From a virus, in IMG/VR virus record IMGVR_UViG_3300023112_000023, positions 1-50,607 of that record: a stretch of DNA of 50,607 bases; one strand, written 5' to 3'. Under the pieces are notes generated by a model. It made no database searches. It worked only from the letters and a program-made list of their open reading frames with translations, and was not told where the DNA came from. Made by a program: the position numbers and the translations under genes. Numbering within the stretch: position 1 is the first letter of the stretch; each line of letters begins with the position of its first letter. Shown piece after piece: positions 42,992 to 50,412 of the stretch.

Positions 42992-43332
42992 ACCGACTAA
43001 AACCTAAGGGTGGCAAGGGACCAGAAGCTAAGATACAAGCAGCAATCATTAAGAAACTAATGATGTTGGGGTGGTTCGTTAGATCCACACATGGTAATAT
43101 GTATCAAAGCGGCTTCCCAGATCTATTTGCTTGCCACTCTAGGTATGGTCAGAGATGGATTGAAGTCAAACTCCCAGAGATGAAGGGATCTAAATTCACA
43201 CCAGCACAGGTAGAGAACTTTCCAAAGTTTTCTGCCAATGGTTCACCTATCTGGATACTTACAGGTGATAGTGATTACGAAATTGAAAAGTTATTTAAGC
43301 CAGAAAACTGGTATCAATATTTAAAATGGTAA
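42988..43332 (+). CDS. VRR-NUC domain nuclease
   Basis: This 114-residue protein shows the VRR-NUC pattern: EAKIQAAIIKKLMMLGWFVRS, then YQSGFPDLFACHS (D), RWIEVKLPE (E-x-K) and SKFTPAQVENF. These nucleases act on Holliday junctions, flaps or other structures, and a VRR-NUC domain is found in FAN1 and many phage enzymes. Here it is a minimal single-domain protein, probably for resolving or trimming replication and recombination intermediates. Confidence 0.85.
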   Translation: MNRLKPKGGKGPEAKIQAAIIKKLMMLGWFVRSTHGNMYQSGFPDLFACHSRYGQRWIEVKLPEMKGSKFTPAQVENFPKFSANGSPIWILTGDSDYEIEKLFKPENWYQYLKW

Positions 43333-43342
43333 GGAAAATGAC

Positions 43343-43714
43343 ATGAAGATTAAACCCATATGGGCAGAGTGTAAGAAGTGTAAAGGTGTTGGACACATCA
43401 AAGTTGAAACACAATCTAAAAACGCAGCGGAAAAGCCGGGTGTGACAGTACCAGAATGCCCGGACTGTGGTGGTAGCGGTCAGGTGAGAACAGATTCCCT
43501 ACATCGCCAATTAACATTACTCAATGGTGACATGCTTATAGATACGTCATTACCTGAAGGTAAACAAGAGATATGTTGTATGAGCACAGATCAAAAGACT
43601 TGTGGAGCAGGTTGTGCAGCTTTTGATGTCAGGAGTGACGAGAAAGGTAAAACACATTATGCATGTTGTGCAGGTATGCCTAAACATATAATTGGAGTAA
43701 TTACTAATGCATAA
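43343..43714 (+). CDS. DnaJ-like zinc-binding protein
   Basis: This 123-residue protein has CKKCKGVGHIKVE and CPDCGGSGQVR (DnaJ-type CxxCxGxG units), then CCMSTDQKTCGAGCAAFD and YACCAGM. These Cys clusters probably bind one or two zinc ions. It lies directly before the ribonucleotide reductase gene, with an eight-base overlap, so it may assist it. An electron-transfer or chaperone role is possible but unproven. Confidence 0.55.
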   Translation: MKIKPIWAECKKCKGVGHIKVETQSKNAAEKPGVTVPECPDCGGSGQVRTDSLHRQLTLLNGDMLIDTSLPEGKQEICCMSTDQKTCGAGCAAFDVRSDEKGKTHYACCAGMPKHIIGVITNA

Positions 43715-45635
43715 TTACTCTTTCATAAAGAAGTACCGTGACTTGACCCCTCCTTGGGGTCCGGTTGGGTATTTGGTTTACAAACGTACATATGCACGTG
43801 ACCTACCAGAAGGTGGCAAAGAAGAGTGGTGGCAGACAGTAAGCCGATGTGTTAGAGCTATTGATGACTTAGGTGTATTCACACAAGAGGAGGTTGAAGA
43901 ACTGTATGATCATGTTTTCAACCTCCGTTGTTGTTTTGGTGGTAGGTCACTCTGGCAATTGGGTACACCAACTGTGGAACGTTTTGGTGGTGACAGCTTA
44001 ATCAACTGTTGGAATGTATCTATCACTGATCCAGTTAACGCCTTCTGCTTTGCTTTTGATGAACTAATGCTTGGTGGTGGTGTTGGGTATAACATACAAC
44101 CAAACTATGTATATGAGTTACCAAGCATTAATCATAGTCCTACAATTACGCGTGTCGATACTGACGACTGTGACTTCATTGTACCAGACAACCGTGAAGG
44201 CTGGGTTAAGTTACTTAGTAAAGTACTTAAATGTTTTTACTATAGTGGCCGTGATCTAACTTACTCAACGGCATGTATCCGTGCGAAAGGTAAGCCCATA
44301 AAGAGTTTCGGCGGTATAGCGTCTGGTAGTGAGAGTCTAGTGCTGGGTATACACCAGATTGCTGACATCTTACGCTCACGCTACCGCCAGAAACTACGAC
44401 CAATAGACTGTCTTGATATAATGAATATTATAGGCAGTATTGTAGTGTCAGGTAATGTACGACGCAGCGCAGAGATAGCACTAGGCGATGCCTCTGATCG
44501 AGAATTCATTGACGCTAAGAACTGGTCGCAAGGTAATATACCTACATGGCGTGCTATGAGTAACAACAGTTTAGTTTGCTGTGACCCAGAGGATTTACCT
44601 CCTGAGTTCTGGAATGGATTCAATGGTGAAGGTGAAGTCCTAGGGCTAGTTAATCTATGTGCAGCACGTGAATATGGGCGTATAGCTGATGGTCTTAAAT
44701 ATAGACCAGACCCACGTGCCACTGGAACAAACCCATGTGGTGAGATAACACTAGAGAGTTATGAAGGCTGTAACTTAGCTGAAATGTTCTTACCTAATAT
44801 CAAAGATACTCAACAGTGGTGTCGGGTAGCACAGCTAATGTATAAGGTATGCAAGACGATAACCAACTTACCTTTCATACACCCACAGTCACAAGTAATA
44901 ATGCGACATAACCAACGCATAGGATTAGGTATCACTGGATTTATGCAATCACATTTCCGTCATGATGTTGAGGCTTTCAACACGGTGTATTCTTGTCTTG
45001 AAGAAACAGACAGAACTTATTCAGCACAGCTGGGTGTAAATAGAAGTATCAAGCTTACAACTGTTAAGCCATCTGGCACACTTAGTCTACTAGCTGGGGT
45101 GACACCTGGTGGGCATGCTGCGTTGGCACCTTTTTATATCCGTCGTATACGCATGGCGTCTAATGACCCTCTTGTTGAGGTTTGCCGAGAACATGGTTAT
45201 CATGTTGAAGCACTTAAGAACCAAGATGGTACACGTAATCATGAGACACAGGTTGTGAGTGTCCCAATAGCTACACCAAAGAACGCTATATGTGCTGACG
45301 AGATGTCAGCAATCGACCAGCTAGATAATTTAGCATGGCTACAGATGTACTGGGCAGACAATAGTGTGTCAGTAACGATATACTATGAACCAGCTGAAGT
45401 ACCTGCTATCAATGATTGGCTTAAGAGGAATTTTGACACACTGAAGTCTGTATCTTTCCTGTTGAAAGAGGATCATGGGTTTGTGCAGGCTCCGATTGAA
45501 CCAATCCTGGAACCTTTGTACTATGAGTTGATAGACGGTATAAGAGACGGACATATTAAAATAGTTAAAGATACGTATGATGGAATGTTACAAAGTGAAA
45601 CTGAATGCGGGAAAGGCGGTTGTCCAGTACGATGA
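43707..45635 (+). CDS. nrdJ: Adenosylcobalamin-dependent ribonucleoside-triphosphate reductase (class II)
   Basis: This 642-residue protein aligns by pattern with monomeric class II reductase (Lactobacillus leichmannii type): TPPWGPVGYLVYKRTYARD and CWNVSITDP at the N-terminal half. The active-site motif follows (TGTNPCGEITLESYEGCNLAEM, near residue 341), then TVKPSGTLSLLAG. The C-terminal redox tail is ECGKGGCPVR. It makes dNTPs from NTPs using B12, without a small subunit. The family standard is ~739 residues, so it is somewhat short. It overlaps the zinc protein. Confidence 0.9.
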   Translation: MHNYSFIKKYRDLTPPWGPVGYLVYKRTYARDLPEGGKEEWWQTVSRCVRAIDDLGVFTQEEVEELYDHVFNLRCCFGGRSLWQLGTPTVERFGGDSLINCWNVSITDPVNAFCFAFDELMLGGGVGYNIQPNYVYELPSINHSPTITRVDTDDCDFIVPDNREGWVKLLSKVLKCFYYSGRDLTYSTACIRAKGKPIKSFGGIASGSESLVLGIHQIADILRSRYRQKLRPIDCLDIMNIIGSIVVSGNVRRSAEIALGDASDREFIDAKNWSQGNIPTWRAMSNNSLVCCDPEDLPPEFWNGFNGEGEVLGLVNLCAAREYGRIADGLKYRPDPRATGTNPCGEITLESYEGCNLAEMFLPNIKDTQQWCRVAQLMYKVCKTITNLPFIHPQSQVIMRHNQRIGLGITGFMQSHFRHDVEAFNTVYSCLEETDRTYSAQLGVNRSIKLTTVKPSGTLSLLAGVTPGGHAALAPFYIRRIRMASNDPLVEVCREHGYHVEALKNQDGTRNHETQVVSVPIATPKNAICADEMSAIDQLDNLAWLQMYWADNSVSVTIYYEPAEVPAINDWLKRNFDTLKSVSFLLKEDHGFVQAPIEPILEPLYYELIDGIRDGHIKIVKDTYDGMLQSETECGKGGCPVR

Positions 45636-46093
45636 AAACAGCACTAATAGTAGACACATCCAATTTGTATGATACAGTTGGTAGGGAGTTTAATCGTCGT
45701 AAGATAGATTATACTAAACTAAAACAACAAGTAGGTGCTGACATATGTTTCGCGTTCGGTACGCGTGTTGCTAATGAAGCTAAAGGTTTCATAGATAATC
45801 TTAAGAAATTAGGGTATTTTGCACAATTTGTTTTAACTAGTAAAGGCAAGTCAACATCATTAAATGTGGACATGACTATTGCCGCACTTGGTATATCTGG
45901 TAATGTAACACGCATTATATTTGCAACAAATGACAGAGATATGGTACCTCTATACACATACTTAAGACTACAGGGAATCTCGGTGCACGTAGTGGGGTGT
46001 GGTTTAAGTAAGGACGTCAAATATTCTGTCGATGGTAGCTTTGAAATAGACGAAGGGATGTTAGAAGATGAAACTTCAAAAAGCACCAATTAG
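45632..46093 (+). CDS. NYN/PIN-domain (LabA-like) RNase
   Basis: ATG 45632 overlaps the reductase stop (ATGA) and is preferred to an upstream frame inside that gene. The 153-residue protein begins TALIVDTSNLYDTVG (D near the N-terminus). Later come NVDMTIAALGISG (second acidic site), IIFATNDRDMVPLYTYL (third) and VHVVGCG. The order of Asp residues fits NYN domain nucleases, which cut RNA. It may be a phage mRNA-decay or anti-host factor. It overlaps the next gene by 26 bases. Confidence 0.75.
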   Translation: MKTALIVDTSNLYDTVGREFNRRKIDYTKLKQQVGADICFAFGTRVANEAKGFIDNLKKLGYFAQFVLTSKGKSTSLNVDMTIAALGISGNVTRIIFATNDRDMVPLYTYLRLQGISVHVVGCGLSKDVKYSVDGSFEIDEGMLEDETSKSTN

Positions 46094-46520
46094 TCATACA
46101 TGTTTGGCAACATCATTTGCTATGGTTCTAGATGTAGACGCAAAGGACATATTAGATAGTTGTCTTGATCCACACATATTACTGTGGCCACAGTTAGAAG
46201 AGCCACAGTGCTTTCGTGGTAGTCATATCCAAGAGATGATAGACTATGCTTGGGGTATGGGATATAGTGTAACAGAGATTCAAGCAATCCCAATGTTTGG
46301 TGCACTTGGTTGTACTGAGACATATCCTATGGTTGGTGACGACTATGAGATGCGTCGAATCAGAACATACATATACCACTACGTAGGAGTCATAACAACA
46401 CCGACACATGCAGTAGCTTGGGACGGTGAGATGATCTATGACCCTAAGGGTATGATGTACCCAATCGAGGAATTAGTTGATCCAATCCAATCACTGTATA
46501 TTGTCAGAGAATGGCAGTGA
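46068..46520 (+). CDS. Papain-like/C39-like cysteine peptidase-like protein
   Basis: This 150-residue protein has the catalytic-triad-like residues in order: Cys in HTCLATSFAMVLD, His in TTPTHAVAWDG and Asp in MIYDPKGM. The C-A-x-S pattern after the Cys and the H-A-x-x-W-D-G segment fit papain-like peptidase or transglutaminase folds. It is minimal in size. Substrate unknown. Its stop at 46520 is the last of the rightward block before the second control region. Confidence 0.55.
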   Translation: MKLQKAPISHTCLATSFAMVLDVDAKDILDSCLDPHILLWPQLEEPQCFRGSHIQEMIDYAWGMGYSVTEIQAIPMFGALGCTETYPMVGDDYEMRRIRTYIYHYVGVITTPTHAVAWDGEMIYDPKGMMYPIEELVDPIQSLYIVREWQ

Positions 46521-46530
46521 TTCGATTCGC

Positions 46531-46550
46531 CTCGCGTGTTCTATACTACT
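46531..46550 (+). promoter_or_regulatory. Shared 20-bp upstream element, copy 2
   Basis: CTCGCGTGTTCTATACTACT matches the element at 31563 except for one base. It lies 60 bp upstream of a good sigma-70-type promoter. Both copies face rightward, so a common activator or repressor site is likely. Confidence 0.6.
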
Positions 46551-46590
46551 TAAGCCAAAAATAAATTTTCAAATTTTTTCAATTTTTCTC

Positions 46591-46619
46591 TTGTAATGAT
46601 AAAGAATTTCTGGTAAAAT
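46591..46619 (+). promoter_or_regulatory. Sigma-70-type promoter of the sigma-factor operon
   Basis: TTGTAA (46591-46596) and TAAAAT (46614-46619) are separated by exactly 17 bp. A long A/T-rich segment upstream could act as an UP element. This is the clearest host-type promoter in the window and reads toward the phage sigma gene. Confidence 0.7.
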
Positions 46620-46636
46620 GCCGATATTGGAAATAG

Positions 46637-46834
46637 AGCCAGAAAAGACTGGCCTTTGGTGAATCGCATCGTAGATTGGATTAGGATTCACTGAATCTTA
46701 GTGACGGATTTGTCACATCAAGAAAGGTAGTGCAGCAGACATGACCAATTAAGTTTAGAGACGACATGGAATGATTTAATTGCGTAATACTTATAGAGAA
46801 TAAAAGTCCTGCACGATGCTTAGCATCGTGCAGG
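46637..46834 (+). promoter_or_regulatory. Structured leader of the sigma-factor gene
   Basis: The ~220-base leader contains a small GCCAG/CTGGC hairpin (about 46638-46653) and the shared AATCGCATCGTAGATTGG element (46662-46679). It also has the palindrome GATTCACTGAATC (46685-46697) and a stem of GTGAC/GTCAC (about 46701-46716). It ends with the long hairpin CCTGCACGATGC/GCATCGTGCAGG (46808-46834, loop TTA), flanked by AAGT and ACTT. The last hairpin lies 21 bases before the AUG, so it may control translation or RNA stability. Confidence 0.55.
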
Positions 46835-46855
46835 AACTTGGTACAGGAAAGTGAC

Positions 46856-47419
46856 ATGACATACAATGAATATCAAACAGAACATCCTGGTGCAAATAAG
46901 GATGATATAATCAAAAAATTTACTTCATATGCACATACAATAACACTGAGTAGCAAGCATATGAATTATAATAATGAAGATGGTATGTTGGGTGCAGCAC
47001 TCCTTGGGTTGTGTGAGGCTGTTGAGTCTATATTAAAACACCCTGACGTTGCGATGGGTGGCATCGTAGTTGTAACAATAAGACGTTACATAATAGACTT
47101 TGTTAGAAAAGACAGAACAATACCTGTGCATCACACGGCTGCTAAAGACCCAACTAAATGCCCATATAGACTGGATATGGACGAAACGGCAAACAAGATA
47201 GCACCAACAACAGAATGTCAGTGTCGCGTTGAGATGTATGAAATCATCGAAGACCTACACTTAACATATAAAGAAACAATGATACTTGCAGGGTTACTTA
47301 ATCAAGAATCACATAAAGAAATTGCTGAACGCTTAGGTATACATATAACACGTATCAGTCAATTACGTAAACCAATAAAAAAGAAAATGAGGTGTTACCT
47401 TGAAAAAGATATTTCTTGA
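46856..47419 (+). CDS. Phage RNA polymerase sigma factor (sigma-70 family, ECF-like)
   Basis: This 187-residue protein starts at ATG 46856, with AGGA seven bases upstream. The N-terminal half (MNYNNEDGMLGAALLGLCEAVE) resembles sigma region 2, which binds the core and the -10 element. The C-terminal half (LTYKETMILAGLLNQESHKEIA, then ERLGIHITRISQLRKPIKKKM) is a clear region 4 helix-turn-helix. It should redirect host polymerase to phage promoters, perhaps including the divergent elements at 31427-31650. It is one of the best candidate master regulators in the window. Confidence 0.8.
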   Translation: MTYNEYQTEHPGANKDDIIKKFTSYAHTITLSSKHMNYNNEDGMLGAALLGLCEAVESILKHPDVAMGGIVVVTIRRYIIDFVRKDRTIPVHHTAAKDPTKCPYRLDMDETANKIAPTTECQCRVEMYEIIEDLHLTYKETMILAGLLNQESHKEIAERLGIHITRISQLRKPIKKKMRCYLEKDIS

Positions 47420-47957
47420 TATGGATGGAGTCATCGTAGACTTTATGAAGGGTGCTCATGAGTTCCATAATTTACCTTATAGTTACGGGGACTTCCCCTA
47501 TCCAGTTAATGAGTGGTACTTTGTTCATCACACAGGGATGAGTAACAACGAGTTCTGGTCACCTTTAGGTGAAGCGTTCTGGGAGGGTTTGGACTGGACA
47601 CCAGATGGTTTGGAAATTTTTCACATGCTACAAGATGCTACGCATCTTGAAAATATGGCAATACTTACAGCACCAGTACTTAATGCTGGGTGTTCTGCTG
47701 GTAAGATGACGTGGGTGAGAAACAATATACCAGCACTCAAAAGAAGAGTTATCGTCACAAACGCTAAAGAGATGTGTGCACATCCTGACGCGTTGTTAAT
47801 TGACGACGCAGATAAAAATGTTAACCTATGGCGTGCTAATGGCGGTGTAGCCATTTTAGTTCCTAGGAAATGGAATAGTAGACACGCCGAGTCAGAGAAT
47901 ACTGTTGAAATCTTACGTAAGGAGATTCGAGATGCAGGTATTGGAAGTGTACTTTAA
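47400..47957 (+). CDS. HAD-family 5'-nucleotidase/deoxyribonucleotidase-like
   Basis: The start is TTG 47400 inside the end of the sigma gene. The 185-residue protein has FLDMDGVIVDF (motif I), ILTAPVLNAG (motif II area, Thr), RRVIVTNAKEM and LIDDADKNVNLW (motif IV). It fits the 5'(3')-deoxyribonucleotidase (NT5C-like) subgroup. It probably dephosphorylates dNMPs and balances the nucleotide pool. It overlaps the next gene by 26 bases. Confidence 0.8.
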   Translation: MKKIFLDMDGVIVDFMKGAHEFHNLPYSYGDFPYPVNEWYFVHHTGMSNNEFWSPLGEAFWEGLDWTPDGLEIFHMLQDATHLENMAILTAPVLNAGCSAGKMTWVRNNIPALKRRVIVTNAKEMCAHPDALLIDDADKNVNLWRANGGVAILVPRKWNSRHAESENTVEILRKEIRDAGIGSVL

Positions 47958-48309
47958 TGGGTGTTCAGACTATTTTCTGTTATCCCGTAACACAGTCGGC
48001 TTAATTAACGCATTATGTAAAACGTCGGACCCCAAGGAAGAAAGTCTAGATGAAAGTACAGAATGCAACTGGGCAGTAACACAAGCACAATTACGTAATG
48101 TCCTCAGTCAAGTGGGTATAGTGACAGATGCTACTAATCTTATGCGACTTATAGTTGCTATGGGCCATAGTAGTGTGCGGTTGTGTGGAACAAGTTGGCA
48201 AGAACTCAAAGCTTGGCCCGGGGTGTGGCATGACTTGAAGCCTAAGACAAGAGCCACATTGGATGCAATGGGCATAACTGATGGCACCTTTATATTTCAG
48301 GGGGTGTAG
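47932..48309 (+). CDS. Hypothetical protein
   Basis: ATG 47932 has AAGGAG upstream and is preferred to an earlier frame. The 125-residue protein (QVLEVYFNGCSDYFLLS, then VTDATNLMRLIVAMGHSSVRL, WPGVWHDLKPKTRATLDAMG) is helical with conserved Trp residues. No known family. It lies between the HAD gene and the Ro60 region. Confidence 0.5.
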   Translation: MQVLEVYFNGCSDYFLLSRNTVGLINALCKTSDPKEESLDESTECNWAVTQAQLRNVLSQVGIVTDATNLMRLIVAMGHSSVRLCGTSWQELKAWPGVWHDLKPKTRATLDAMGITDGTFIFQGV

Positions 48310-48310
48310 T

Positions 48311-48619
48311 ATGATATATGCACATCGTATAAATGTTATTGACTTTGAGATTCAGCCATCATTCAACTGTGAGGATGATGACCTCAATGAAATACTAGAG
48401 AATGAGTTTTCACATTTTTATACTCCTGCAGGCTACAGGCTGAGTTTATCAGACTTAGATCGTTTAATCTTATTACTAAAGGATGATCCAATGCAAGCGG
48501 CCAGTTTCAAACGTGATAAACTTTGGGCAGAGTTGCGTAATACTAATTTCGTACACTATCATATCATCGGTGATGACTATGATGGTCAACCTGATGATGA
48601 CCATTTGGAGGAAACATAA
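48311..48619 (+). CDS. Hypothetical protein
   Basis: ATG 48311 follows the previous stop by one base. The 102-residue product starts IYAHRINVIDFEIQPSFNCED and ends with an acidic tail (GDDYDGQPDDDHLEET). It is mainly helical. No domain is recognised. It overlaps the following small membrane protein by one base. Confidence 0.5.
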   Translation: MIYAHRINVIDFEIQPSFNCEDDDLNEILENEFSHFYTPAGYRLSLSDLDRLILLLKDDPMQAASFKRDKLWAELRNTNFVHYHIIGDDYDGQPDDDHLEET

Positions 48620-48762
48620 TGGATCCATGGTTAAAATGCTCAGTAATCGGCTCAGGTATATTGGTTGGTATAATATTATTTAAAATGATATTCCAACATG
48701 CTTGGGGTAACTATAGACAAAAGTATGATCTCTTTGACCATCGTGGTCGGAAGAAGGAATAA
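48619..48762 (+). CDS. Small single-pass membrane protein
   Basis: This 47-residue ORF starts at the ATG overlapping the previous stop (TAATG). Residues ~7-25 (CSVIGSGILVGIILFKMIF) form one hydrophobic segment. A positively charged tail follows (HRGRKKE). It ends three bases before the Ro60 gene. A membrane anchor for a Ro60 or host-modifying complex is possible. There is no signal peptide. Confidence 0.5.
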   Translation: MDPWLKCSVIGSGILVGIILFKMIFQHAWGNYRQKYDLFDHRGRKKE

Positions 48763-48765
48763 GAC

Positions 48766-50064
48766 ATGCAGTTAAACAAAAAACCGGGTACTAAGCGTAC
48801 CCATGAAGGTGGAGTAGCGAGTCATATCTCTCCAGAGCAAACGCTTCGGAGGTCGGTATTGGCTTGCATGTTGTGGGAAAAGACTTTTTACGAAGATGGT
48901 ATGACCATCGCCGAACGTATAGAAGATCTCGTTCCACGTGTTAAGGCTAACGCAGTATCAGCACTGGCTAAAGAGGCTCGTGATGACATGAATCTCCGAC
49001 ATGTGCCACTGTTGCTATGTGTTGCACTTGCCCGTATCGGTCTGCTTAAAGCCGATACACTGGCACACGTAATACAGAGACCAGATGAGCTGACGGAGTT
49101 CATGGCCATGTACTGGAAAGACGGACGTTGCCCAATAGCAGCACAAGTCAAGAAAGGATTGGCTAAGGCGTTTACCAAGTTCAATGCTTACCAGTTAGCT
49201 AAGTATAACAGAGCTACTGAGATCAAACTAAAAGATGTGTTGTTCATGTGTCACGCCAAACCAAAGGACGATGAGCAGGCATCCGTTTGGAAGCGTCTCA
49301 TCGAGGGTTCACTTGCAGCACCTGACACATGGGAAGTTGCACTATCATCCGGTGGTGATAAGAAGTCACACTGGACACGCTTATTGGAAACCAACAAGCT
49401 AGGCGGTCTGGCTCTATTGCGTAACCTACGTAATATGAAAGAGGCTGGTGTGGATCCTGATTTAATCAGGATAGCCCTTTCGAATATGCGGACAGACCGT
49501 ATATTACCGTTCAGATTCATCGCCGCTGCTCGCTACGCACCACAGTGGGAGTCGTGGGTGGAGAACTCTTTAATGAAGTGCTTGTATGAACAACCTAAGT
49601 TACAAGGTAAGACCGCTGTTGTTGTGGACGTGTCATACTCAATGACATGGAGTCTAAGTGAGAGGTCTGACATGAATCGTCTTGACGCTGCATGTGGCCT
49701 AGCAATGTGTGTTCGTGAGATGTGTGACGACGTCGCCATTTACTCATTCTCTGAAAGGAATGTGCGTATACCAGATAGACATGGTTTCGCATTACGAGAC
49801 TCGATCTGTAGTAGTCAACAAATGAGTGGTACGTACTTGGCCGGTGCTATCCGCCATGTTAATAAAGACTGTGACTATGATAGGATTATAGTCATCACTG
49901 ATGAGCAGAGCCACGACGGTTCAGCACCACCCATACCAGATTCTAAAGCCTACATGCTTAATGTAGCAACTTACGAGCATGGTGTGGGGTATGGGCAGTG
50001 GACACATATCAGTGGATTTAGTGAGTCAATACTTAGTTATATTAACGAGATCGAGAAACTATAG
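48766..50064 (+). CDS. rsr: Ro60/Rsr ortholog (TROVE + vWA), RNA-binding
   Basis: This 432-residue protein has a TROVE helical domain, the RNA-binding ring of Ro60 (TLRRSVLACMLWEKTFYEDG, then NLRHVPLLLCVALARIGL, FMAMYWKDGRCPIAAQVKKG and IRIALSNMRTDRILPFR). A von Willebrand A domain follows with an intact MIDAS: DVSYSM (about 288), T in MSGTYLAGAI and D in VITDEQSHDG. Bacterial Ro60 binds Y RNA and helps RNA decay or quality control. It is shorter than human Ro60 (538) but complete. Two likely Y RNAs follow it, which supports a self-contained particle. Confidence 0.9.
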   Translation: MQLNKKPGTKRTHEGGVASHISPEQTLRRSVLACMLWEKTFYEDGMTIAERIEDLVPRVKANAVSALAKEARDDMNLRHVPLLLCVALARIGLLKADTLAHVIQRPDELTEFMAMYWKDGRCPIAAQVKKGLAKAFTKFNAYQLAKYNRATEIKLKDVLFMCHAKPKDDEQASVWKRLIEGSLAAPDTWEVALSSGGDKKSHWTRLLETNKLGGLALLRNLRNMKEAGVDPDLIRIALSNMRTDRILPFRFIAAARYAPQWESWVENSLMKCLYEQPKLQGKTAVVVDVSYSMTWSLSERSDMNRLDAACGLAMCVREMCDDVAIYSFSERNVRIPDRHGFALRDSICSSQQMSGTYLAGAIRHVNKDCDYDRIIVITDEQSHDGSAPPIPDSKAYMLNVATYEHGVGYGQWTHISGFSESILSYINEIEKL

Positions 50065-50065
50065 T

Positions 50066-50185
50066 AGAGGGTATACAACGTTGATTATGGCGGGAATGAG
50101 ACCTATAAAACCGTCTGAAAGCACACATTTGCGTGGGTGAAAAGTCGCGAGCAACGTTTAGGTGTGAGATAACGTTGGTACTCTT
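50066..50185 (+). ncRNA. Structured region between Ro60 and the Y RNAs
   Basis: CAACGTT (50076-50082) pairs with AACGTTG (50171-50177), extended by AGAGGGTA and TACTCT with short bulges. The ~90-base interior contains CACAC/GTGTG and several short helices. There is no ORF. It may be the Ro60 mRNA 3' end or a third RNA in the cluster. Lower confidence than the two Y-like RNAs. Confidence 0.35.
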
Positions 50186-50198
50186 GCTTAATAATCTT

Positions 50199-50268
50199 TG
50201 GTTGTGGTGAAGAACAGTGTTACTTCAATACTGGTGAAACTAACACACTGTTCGTTTGTTCCCAACCA
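50199..50268 (+). ncRNA. Y-like RNA 1 (short, no tRNA mimic)
   Basis: This is a 70-base hairpin directly after the Ro60 gene. TGGTTG pairs with CAACCA (outer stem, 6 bp), then GG/CC, then the internal loop TGAA / GTTTGTT, then GAACAGTGT / ACACTGTTC (9 bp) and a GTTACTTC-containing terminal loop. The next RNA (50278-50405) has the same parts in the same order with different stem bases on both strands, which is covariation. A Ro60-binding stem with a conserved internal loop is characteristic of Y RNAs, so I interpret this as a minimal Y RNA. Confidence 0.65.
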
Positions 50269-50277
50269 CTAATAAAT

Positions 50278-50405
50278 AATAGGTGGTGTAGATAAGAGTT
50301 ACTTCCATACCAAGGACGAGGTCGATGGTTCGAATCCATCCCGTTACGACGGTAGCTCAGTGGCAGAGCACGCAAACTATTCTCTTGTCGCTTGTTCCCC
50401 CTATT
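50278..50405 (+). ncRNA. yrlA: Y RNA 2 with circularly permuted tRNA-like module (YrlA-type)
   Basis: This RNA spans 128 bases. The outer stem AATAGG/CCTATT, GG/CC and internal loop TGTA / GCTTGTT lead to the stem GATAAGAG / CTCTTGTC. The inner module has a T arm (GATGG-TTCGAAT-CCATC, 50324-50340), a short acceptor-like stem CCGT/ACGG capped by the loop TACG (50341-50352), and a D arm (GCTC-AGTGGCA-GAGC, 50355-50369). The T arm comes before the D arm, so it is a permuted tRNA mimic, which is how bacterial Y RNAs (YrlA) are described. Adjacent Ro60 strongly supports this. Confidence 0.8.
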
Positions 50406-50412
50406 TGACACT

